Part shown: positions 4,798-9,212 of the stretch, piece after piece
How positions within the stretch are numbered: position 1 is the first letter of the stretch
Layout: every line of letters begins with the position of its first letter
Assembly (NCBI GenBank): GCA_018715765.1
Contig: DVKY01000032.1
Location: forward strand, 1 to 9,212
Direction: 5' to 3'
DNA length: 9,212 bases
Origin: Fimivicinus intestinavium
Lineage (GTDB): Bacteria > Bacillota > Clostridia > Oscillospirales > Acutalibacteraceae
Made by a program: the position numbers and the translations under genes
The notes under the pieces: model-generated
Database searches by the model: none
What the model saw: the letters and a program-made list of their open reading frames with translations, nothing else
What the model was told of the DNA's origin: nothing

Positions 4798-6378
4798 CTA
4801 TCCTTTGCAAAAATCCATCCCCTCCATATAGGCCTGTGCGAAGCCGGGTTCCTCTGCGAGGGAGATGGTATGCACCCGCTGCGCGAGCCTTTCGAGAGGC
4901 TCGCGCAGTTCTTTTTGAATCGCCAGCAAGCCCGCGCCATCCAGCGCCGCATTGCCGGGGCAAACCGTCCGTTCCGCCAAGGCGGGCGGAATCAGGCCGA
5001 TAGCCGCCGCGTTTTCCAGATTGAGAAAGCGGCCGAAGCCCCCTGCGAGAAAGAGCCGCCTGACCTGCCCCGTTTGCAGGCCCGCGCAGTTCAAAAGCGT
5101 TTGCAAGCCCGCACGGACGGCAGCCTTTGCCGTCTGCAAGGCGCGGATATCGGATTGCGTGAGGAAAACGCCCGTCCCGGCAAAATGCACGGCTGGCGCA
5201 TTCTCCCGCTCGCACACCATCGCCCGGAAGGGATGGCCCTCCCGGCAAATCGTACCGTCCGCCGCCAAAATGCCACTTTCCAGCAGCACGGCCACTGCAT
5301 CCACAAGCCCGGAGCCGCAGATCCCGCACGCAGCTTGGTCTCCAATGGTGGAGCACCGTATCTGAAAGCCCTTGCGCTCCACATGGTCGATCGCACCCGG
5401 CAGAGCCATCATGCCCATCGAGATGCCGCCGCCCTCAAAGGCGGGGCCTGCCGCCGCGGAGGCACACCAGAACGCCGAGCCGTCGAACAGGACCATCTCC
5501 GCATTGGTGCCAAGGTCGATCAGCACGCAGGGCTCCTTTGCCTGCGTCAGGCCGCAGGCCAGCATTGCGCACAGGCAATCCGCCCCAATAAAAGCGCTCG
5601 CGCAGCGCGGCAGATAAACGCGGCAACCGGGCGCAGCCCGCAGGCCCAGGCGCCACGCCTCGACCGCTTCGCCAAAAAGGCGGCGCGCCCGAAACGGCGC
5701 TTTTGCGAGGCAAGCAGTGTCTTCGCCGGTGAGCAGAGAAAGCATCGCCGTATTCCCGGTGATCACAAGCTCTGTCAGCCGGCCAGCCTCTACCCCCGCC
5801 GTTTGCAGCAGTTGCCCGAGCAGCCCATCGATGCAGGCGCCGGCGCTTTCCCGCAGCGCGCCGGCCTCGCCTGCCTGCGCCCGCTGCATGCGGGTGAGCA
5901 CATCCGCACCAAAGGTGGTCTGCGGGTTGCGCCGCCCTGCGCTTGCAACCACGGCGCCGCCCGCCTCTGTCAGCGCATACAGCCGCGCCGCAACGGTTGT
6001 TGTACCAAGGTCAACGGCAGCCGCATAGGCTTGCGCGCGCACAGGATGCACCGCCCCACCCTGCGGCTGGGCGTCTCCCGCAATTTCCATACGCTCCGTT
6101 TCACCGCTGAGCTCCACACAGGCGTCACCCAAAGCCACCGCCTGGCACAGCAGACGCACGCCTGCCCGCAGCTCCGCCTCAGAGAGAAGCCTGCGCTCTG
6201 CGGCCGTAGGCGGAGAGAGAGCTCCGGAGGCCTTGATGCGGCACCTCCCGCAACGCCCCGCCCCCCCGCAGGGGAGCGTGACAAAAAGGCCCGGCTGCGC
6301 CAAGGCCTGAGGCAATGGCGTGCCGGGCTCCACAGAGAACGCTATTTGCTTTGCGCCTGTTTTCACAGTCAGCTTCAT
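4798..6378 (-). CDS. [2Fe-2S]-ASKHA protein (DUF4445), RACo-like corrinoid activation protein
   Basis: About 526 residues. An N-terminal plant-type [2Fe-2S] ferredoxin domain has ligands Cys37-x5-Cys43-x2-Cys46 and Cys78. After a short linker comes an ASKHA ATPase domain of the DUF4445 type: D-L-G-T-T-T at 123-128, N-P-Q-T-T-F-G-A-D at 151-159, G-N-T-A-M at 208-212, D-L-G-T-N-A-E at 288-294, G-P-A-F-E-G-G at 311-317 and C-G-S-G at 354-357. Characterised relatives (RACo, RamA) use ATP to drive reduction of inactive Co(II) corrinoid to Co(I) in methyltransferase systems. This protein lacks the middle domain that separates ferredoxin and ASKHA parts in RACo, and lacks the C-terminal ferredoxin clusters of RamA. 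The ATG at 6378 starts exactly at the ferredoxin fold; a GTG at 6393 overlaps the guaB stop as GTGA and is an alternative start. Both have weak ribosome sites, suggesting coupling to guaB. No corrinoid protein or methyltransferase is nearby, so its target is unknown. Confidence 0.9.
   Translation of the reverse strand: MKLTVKTGAKQIAFSVEPGTPLPQALAQPGLFVTLPCGGAGRCGRCRIKASGALSPPTAAERRLLSEAELRAGVRLLCQAVALGDACVELSGETERMEIAGDAQPQGGAVHPVRAQAYAAAVDLGTTTVAARLYALTEAGGAVVASAGRRNPQTTFGADVLTRMQRAQAGEAGALRESAGACIDGLLGQLLQTAGVEAGRLTELVITGNTAMLSLLTGEDTACLAKAPFRARRLFGEAVEAWRLGLRAAPGCRVYLPRCASAFIGADCLCAMLACGLTQAKEPCVLIDLGTNAEMVLFDGSAFWCASAAAGPAFEGGGISMGMMALPGAIDHVERKGFQIRCSTIGDQAACGICGSGLVDAVAVLLESGILAADGTICREGHPFRAMVCERENAPAVHFAGTGVFLTQSDIRALQTAKAAVRAGLQTLLNCAGLQTGQVRRLFLAGGFGRFLNLENAAAIGLIPPALAERTVCPGNAALDGAGLLAIQKELREPLERLAQRVHTISLAEEPGFAQAYMEGMDFCKG
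4879..4917 (+). terminator. Terminator-like hairpin inside the ASKHA gene, plus orientation
   Basis: CTGCGCGAGCCT (4879-4890) and AGGCTCGCGCAG (4897-4908) form a perfect 12-bp stem with a 6-nt loop, directly followed by TTCTTTTT on the plus strand. It lies within the C-terminal coding region of the minus-strand ASKHA gene (about residues 490-500) and would stop plus-strand, i.e. antisense, transcription. No gene on the plus strand ends here; it would act on readthrough from the secreted-EEP unit. Confidence 0.6.
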
Positions 6379-6389
6379 AACGGTTCGTC

Positions 6390-7862
6390 TCACACGTTAC
6401 CAGAATAGTTCGGCGCTTCCTTGGTGATGAAAACATCATGCGGATGGCTTTCAATCAGGCCGGCGCTGGTGATGCGTACAAACTGCGCCTTGCTCTGCAG
6501 CTCGCTGATATTTTTGCAGCCGCAGTAGCCCATGCCGGCGCGCAGGCCGCCCAGCATCTGGAAGATCGTATCAGACAAAAGCCCCTTATAGGGGACGCGG
6601 CCCTCAACGCCCTCGGGCACCAGCTTGCGGTTATCCTGCTGGAAATAACGATCCTTGCTGCCCTGATTCATCGCGCCGATGCTGCCCATGCCGCGATACA
6701 CCTTGAATTGGCGGCCCTGATAAATCTCGCTGTCGCCCGGCGACTCCTCGCAGCCTGCCACCAGAGAGCCCATCATCACGACGTTTGCCCCGGCGGCAAG
6801 CGCCTTGACAATTTCGCCGGAATATTTGATGCCTCCATCCGCAATGACCGGGATGTCATATTTTGCGGCGACGCAGGCGGAATCATAGATTGCCGTAATC
6901 TGCGGCACACCGATACCGGCCACCACGCGCGTGGTGCAGATGGAGCCGGGGCCGATACCCACCTTGACGGCGTCTGCGCCGGCATCAATGAGCGCGCGGG
7001 TGCCCTCGGCGGTGGCAACATTGCCTGCAATCAGGGAAACATTCGGGAAAGCGGCTTTCACCTTACTGACCGATTTCAGGATGTTTTCACTGTGGCCGTG
7101 CGCGGAATCCAGCACCAGCGCATCCACCTGCGCCTCTACCAGCGCGCCGGCGCGTTCGAGCATATCGTTCGTCACGCCGATGGCGGCGGCGCACAGCAGC
7201 CTGCCGCTCTGATCCCGCGCGGAGTTGGGGTACTGCACGCTCTTCTCAATATCCTTGATGGTAATCAGACCACGCAGATAGCCCTCGTCATCGATCAGCG
7301 GAAGCTTTTCGATCTTGTGCCGCATAAGGATCTGCTTTGCCTCCATCAACGTTGTGCCCACGTGAGAGGTCACGAGGTTATCCTTCGTCATAACCTCTTC
7401 AATGCGGACGTTAAAGTCCGTCATAAACCGCAGGTCGCGGTTGGTGAGGATACCGACGAGCTTGCCATCCCGGCAGATCGGCACGCCGGAGATCTTATAT
7501 TTGTTCATCAGGTCGAGCGCTTCATAGACGTAATGGTCGGGCGACAGGAAGAACGGGTTGACGATGACGCCGTTTTCAGAGCGCTTGACCTTATCAACCT
7601 CCTGCACCTGCTGCTCAATGGTCATGTTTTTGTGAATGACGCCGATGCCGCCCTCGCGCGCAATGGCGATGGCCATGCGGGATTCCGTCACGGTATCCAT
7701 CGCGGCCGTCATCATCGGTGTATTCAGGAGGATATTTTTTGTCAGCCTGGTTGAAACATCCACCTGATTGGGCAGCACATCCGAATGGGCCGGGATGAGC
7801 AGCACATCGTCAAAGGTAAGGCCTTCCTTGACGAACTTCTCCTCTGCATTCAAAAGAAGCAT
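6390..7862 (-). CDS. guaB: IMP dehydrogenase
   Basis: A 490-residue enzyme of typical length. It oxidises IMP to XMP with NAD+, the committed step of GMP synthesis, in the cytoplasm as a tetramer. N-terminal signature L-T-F-D-D-V-L-L-I-P is at 15-24. Two CBS domains follow (about 100-150 and 158-210; e.g. G-I-L-T-N-R-D at 137-143, G-L-I-T-I-K-D at 198-204). The barrel then has D-S-A-H-G-H-S at 252-258, and the catalytic loop G-I-G-P-G-S-I-C-T-T with Cys309. The flap region has K-D-R-Y-F-Q. The ATG follows GAGGAGGT at 6-nt spacing, a strong ribosome site. The stop TGA overlaps a GTG that may start the next gene. The leader is short and has no purine or other riboswitch, so control is probably at the promoter. 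Confidence 0.98.
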   Translation of the reverse strand: MLLLNAEEKFVKEGLTFDDVLLIPAHSDVLPNQVDVSTRLTKNILLNTPMMTAAMDTVTESRMAIAIAREGGIGVIHKNMTIEQQVQEVDKVKRSENGVIVNPFFLSPDHYVYEALDLMNKYKISGVPICRDGKLVGILTNRDLRFMTDFNVRIEEVMTKDNLVTSHVGTTLMEAKQILMRHKIEKLPLIDDEGYLRGLITIKDIEKSVQYPNSARDQSGRLLCAAAIGVTNDMLERAGALVEAQVDALVLDSAHGHSENILKSVSKVKAAFPNVSLIAGNVATAEGTRALIDAGADAVKVGIGPGSICTTRVVAGIGVPQITAIYDSACVAAKYDIPVIADGGIKYSGEIVKALAAGANVVMMGSLVAGCEESPGDSEIYQGRQFKVYRGMGSIGAMNQGSKDRYFQQDNRKLVPEGVEGRVPYKGLLSDTIFQMLGGLRAGMGYCGCKNISELQSKAQFVRITSAGLIESHPHDVFITKEAPNYSGNV

Positions 7863-7900
7863 GTTTCGACCTCCTCAAAGTTATATAAATTAATTGATTT

Positions 7901-7930
7901 ATTATAGCATTGCGCGGGCGCCAATTGCAA
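7901..7930 (-). promoter_or_regulatory. Predicted sigma-A promoter of guaB
   Basis: On the minus strand TTGCAA (7930-7925) and a perfect TATAAT (7906-7901) are separated by 18 bp; the -10 is preceded by TGC, giving an extended -10. The predicted start near 7894 gives a leader of only about 30 nt, ending in the GAGGAGGT ribosome site. Confidence 0.75.
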
Positions 7931-7984
7931 GCGCATTTCGACCGAATTAGAGCGCTCCTGCTCCTGTTTTTTGGATATGGGCAC

Positions 7985-8004
7985 AAAAGGCCGCGCAAGC
8001 GGCC
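7985..8004 (-). terminator. Terminator-like hairpin with no gene to end
   Basis: GGCCGC (7989-7994) and GCGGCC (7999-8004) form a 6-bp all-GC stem with a 4-nt loop. On the minus strand it is followed by TTTTGTG. It could stop leftward transcription from the serC side before it reaches guaB. The stem is short and the tail modest. Confidence 0.4.
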
Positions 8005-8052
8005 CCCCTTATGACTGCAATCACCGTAACGGCTCCGGAACCCGCATTTTAT

Positions 8053-8077
8053 TTGTTAAAAAGTTGGACAAGTTGGA
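8053..8077. promoter_or_regulatory. Weak Rex-like dyad and AAGTTGGA direct repeat
   Basis: TTGTTAA (8053-8059) is followed after 5 bp by TGGACAA (8065-8071), an imperfect, wrongly spaced version of the Rex dyad. AAGTTGGA occurs twice (8061-8068, 8070-8077) with a 9-bp period. The start of the dyad is 54 bp upstream of the start of the stronger Rex site. It may be a secondary contact or a different regulator's site; support is weak. Confidence 0.25.
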
Positions 8078-8106
8078 GCGTAAAACAAAAAGTTTCCGAA
8101 AAATAA

Positions 8107-8124
8107 TTGTTAATATTTTGACAA
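8107..8124. promoter_or_regulatory. Putative Rex (NADH/NAD+ sensor) operator upstream of serC
   Basis: TTGTTAAtattTTGACAA matches the known Rex consensus TTGTTAA-N4-TTAACAA at 13 of 14 fixed positions, with the right 4-bp spacer. It ends 4 bp before the serC -35 hexamer, close enough for bound Rex to block RNA polymerase. Rex leaves DNA when NADH is high. The Rex gene itself is not in the window, so the assignment rests on the motif and its position. Confidence 0.6.
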
Positions 8125-8128
8125 TCTA

Positions 8129-8158
8129 TTGACTTTTCTCCTTGCTTCTCGATATAAT
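8129..8158 (+). promoter_or_regulatory. Predicted sigma-A promoter of serC
   Basis: TTGACT (8129-8134) and a perfect TATAAT (8153-8158) are separated by 18 bp. The predicted start near 8165 gives a leader of about 43 nt with GGAGG at 8193-8197. The leader is too short for a T-box. Confidence 0.8.
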
Positions 8159-8207
8159 AAAGAACAAATACGCACCCTATGAGGAACTTGTTGGAGGTAA
8201 TGAAAGA

Positions 8208-9212
8208 ATGGCAAGGGTTTATAATTTTTCCGCCGGCCCGTCCATGCTGCCGGAAGAGGTGCTGCGCCGCGCAGCCGCTGAAATGCTGGATTATGAGGGC
8301 ACCGGCCAATCCGTAATGGAGATGTCCCATCGTTCAAAGGAATACGAGGGCATCATCCGCGGGGCGGAGAGCCTGCTGCGGGAGCTGATGAACATCCCCG
8401 AGAATTATAAGGTTCTCTTCCTGCAGGGCGGTGCTTCCACACAGTTTGCCGCCATCCCGCTCAACCTGATGAATGGAAGCGGCAAAGCGGATTATGTCAT
8501 CACCGGCCAGTGGGCAAACAAGGCTTACAAGGAAGCCTGCAAGTATGGCGATGCGCACGTGGTCGCCTCTTCGAAGGATAAAACCTTCTCATACATCCCA
8601 AAGCTGAATCCGGCTGATTTCACACCGGATGCTGACTACTTCTATATCTGCATGAACAACACAATCTACGGCACAGTATATCATGAGCTGCCGGATACCG
8701 GCGACGTGCCGCTGGTGGCGGATATTTCCTCCTGCTTCCTTTCCGAGCCGTTGGATGTCACCAAATTCGGGCTGCTTTACGGCGGAGCGCAGAAAAATGT
8801 TGCGCCGGCCGGCCTGACAATCGTGATCGTCCGTGAGGATCTGCTTGGCAAGGCGCGCGATATCACACCTACCATGCTGGACTATAAGGTGCATGCGGAT
8901 AATGGCTCTATGTACAACACGCCGCCCTGCTACACCATTTATATCTGCAAGCTGGTTTTGGAATGGATCAAATCCCTCGGCGGTCTTGAGGCCATGAAGG
9001 AGCGTAATGTCAAAAAGGCCAAGGTGCTCTATGACTTCCTGGACGAAAGCAAGATGTTCCGCGGCACGGTTGTCCCGGAGGATCGCTCCCTGATGAACGT
9101 CCCCTTCGTGACGGATAGCGATGAGCTCAACGCAAAATTCATCAAGGAGGCCACGGCGGCGGGGTTTGTCAACCTCAAGGGCCACCGCACCGTCGGCGGC
9201 ATGCGCGCCTCC
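8208..9212 (+). CDS. serC: Phosphoserine aminotransferase, 3' end cut off by the window
   Basis: The open frame gives 335 residues without a stop; the family is usually about 360, so roughly 25 C-terminal residues are missing. The enzyme uses PLP to convert 3-phosphohydroxypyruvate and glutamate to phosphoserine in serine synthesis, in the cytoplasm as a dimer. Visible signatures are N-F-S-A-G-P at 6-11, S-H-R-S at 40-43, Q-G-G-A-S-T-Q-F at 73-80, Trp102, N-N-T-I-Y-G-T at 150-156, PLP-ring Asp172 in A-D-I-S-S, Lys196 in G-A-Q-K-N as the PLP lysine, and G-H-R-T-V-G-G-M-R-A-S at the truncated end. The ATG at 8208 follows GGAGG at 10-nt spacing; an earlier ATG at 8200 is out of frame. In relatives serA (phosphoglycerate dehydrogenase) often follows; that lies outside this window. 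Confidence 0.97.
   Translation, partial: MARVYNFSAGPSMLPEEVLRRAAAEMLDYEGTGQSVMEMSHRSKEYEGIIRGAESLLRELMNIPENYKVLFLQGGASTQFAAIPLNLMNGSGKADYVITGQWANKAYKEACKYGDAHVVASSKDKTFSYIPKLNPADFTPDADYFYICMNNTIYGTVYHELPDTGDVPLVADISSCFLSEPLDVTKFGLLYGGAQKNVAPAGLTIVIVREDLLGKARDITPTMLDYKVHADNGSMYNTPPCYTIYICKLVLEWIKSLGGLEAMKERNVKKAKVLYDFLDESKMFRGTVVPEDRSLMNVPFVTDSDELNAKFIKEATAAGFVNLKGHRTVGGMRAS

Larger units (their letters stand above)
7863..8207. other. Divergent guaB/serC control region
   Basis: This 345-bp gene-free stretch holds, from left to right, the guaB leader and promoter (leftward), a minus-oriented hairpin with a U tail (7985-8004), a weak Rex-like dyad overlapping a short direct repeat (8053-8077), a near-consensus Rex operator (8107-8124), and the serC promoter and ribosome site (rightward). 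I see no T-box, riboswitch or small open reading frame with a convincing ribosome site in it. Confidence 0.7.

Noticed and set aside
4675..6408. A long plus-strand open frame (577 codons) across the ASKHA gene
   Set aside because: It is antisense to a gene with clear ferredoxin and ASKHA motifs. Its translation is low-complexity, rich in Arg, Ala, Pro and Gln, shows no domain, and has no ribosome site. GC-rich codon bias on the minus strand explains the open frame.
7374..7397. Perfect 8-bp inverted repeat GAGGTTAT/ATAACCTC inside guaB
   Set aside because: It lies in coding sequence for a conserved part of the CBS region, has no U tail and no promoter nearby; chance is the simplest explanation.
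6438..7754. A 438-codon plus-strand open frame across guaB
   Set aside because: It is antisense to an unmistakable IMP dehydrogenase and is rich in His, Ala and Gly with no recognisable motif or ribosome site.
7863..7894. Purine riboswitch before guaB
   Set aside because: The predicted leader is about 30 nt, far shorter than a purine aptamer, and it has no terminator hairpin.
8159..8207. T-box or other riboswitch before serC
   Set aside because: The leader from the predicted start is only about 43 nt and contains no specifier loop or the conserved antiterminator bulge.
8589..9185. A 198-codon minus-strand open frame across serC
   Set aside because: The plus strand carries all phosphoserine aminotransferase signatures over the same bases; the minus frame is a shadow.

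Overview
The window looks like a chromosomal segment of an anaerobic, low-to-mid GC Gram-positive bacterium of the class Clostridia, most likely near Oscillospirales/Ruminococcaceae. This is inferred from several things: GC-rich genes set in AT-rich intergenic DNA, strong GGAGG-type ribosome sites with sigma-A promoters (several extended -10), lipoproteins with long acidic Pro/Thr/Glu linkers, and a RACo-like corrinoid-activation ASKHA protein. No phage, plasmid, CRISPR, transposase or IS signature is visible. The species cannot be told from the sequence alone.

Layout, left to right. (1) Positions 1-98 hold the 3' three-quarters of a tRNA-Ala(CGC) gene and its intrinsic terminator. (2) Positions 231-2593 hold two tandem minus-strand lipoprotein genes of unknown function (311-1231 and 1508-2464). 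They are diverged paralogs, each with its own TTGACT-type promoter, its own terminator, and a 5' leader that can form two hairpins in the same order: one at the 5' end and one just before an AAAGGGG ribosome site. (3) Positions 2666-4621 run on the plus strand: exoA (exodeoxyribonuclease III / AP endonuclease) and, 88 bp later, a secreted protein of the same endonuclease/exonuclease/phosphatase (EEP) superfamily. (4) Positions 4622-7930 converge on this from the minus strand: guaB (IMP dehydrogenase) followed by a coupled gene for a [2Fe-2S]-ASKHA (DUF4445, RACo-like) activator. (5) Positions 7863-8207 are a divergent control region with the guaB promoter leftward, the serC promoter rightward, and a near-perfect Rex-type operator just upstream of the serC -35 box. 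(6) Positions 8208-9212 encode serC (phosphoserine aminotransferase), cut by the window end with roughly 25 residues missing.

Most of the window is housekeeping metabolism: DNA repair, GMP synthesis and serine synthesis. The parts that deserve a second look are the putative redox (NADH/NAD+) control of serC, the shared two-hairpin leader of the lipoprotein paralogs, the coupling of a corrinoid-type activator to guaB with no methyltransferase in sight, and a strong terminator-like hairpin inside the 3' end of that activator gene that points against its transcription.
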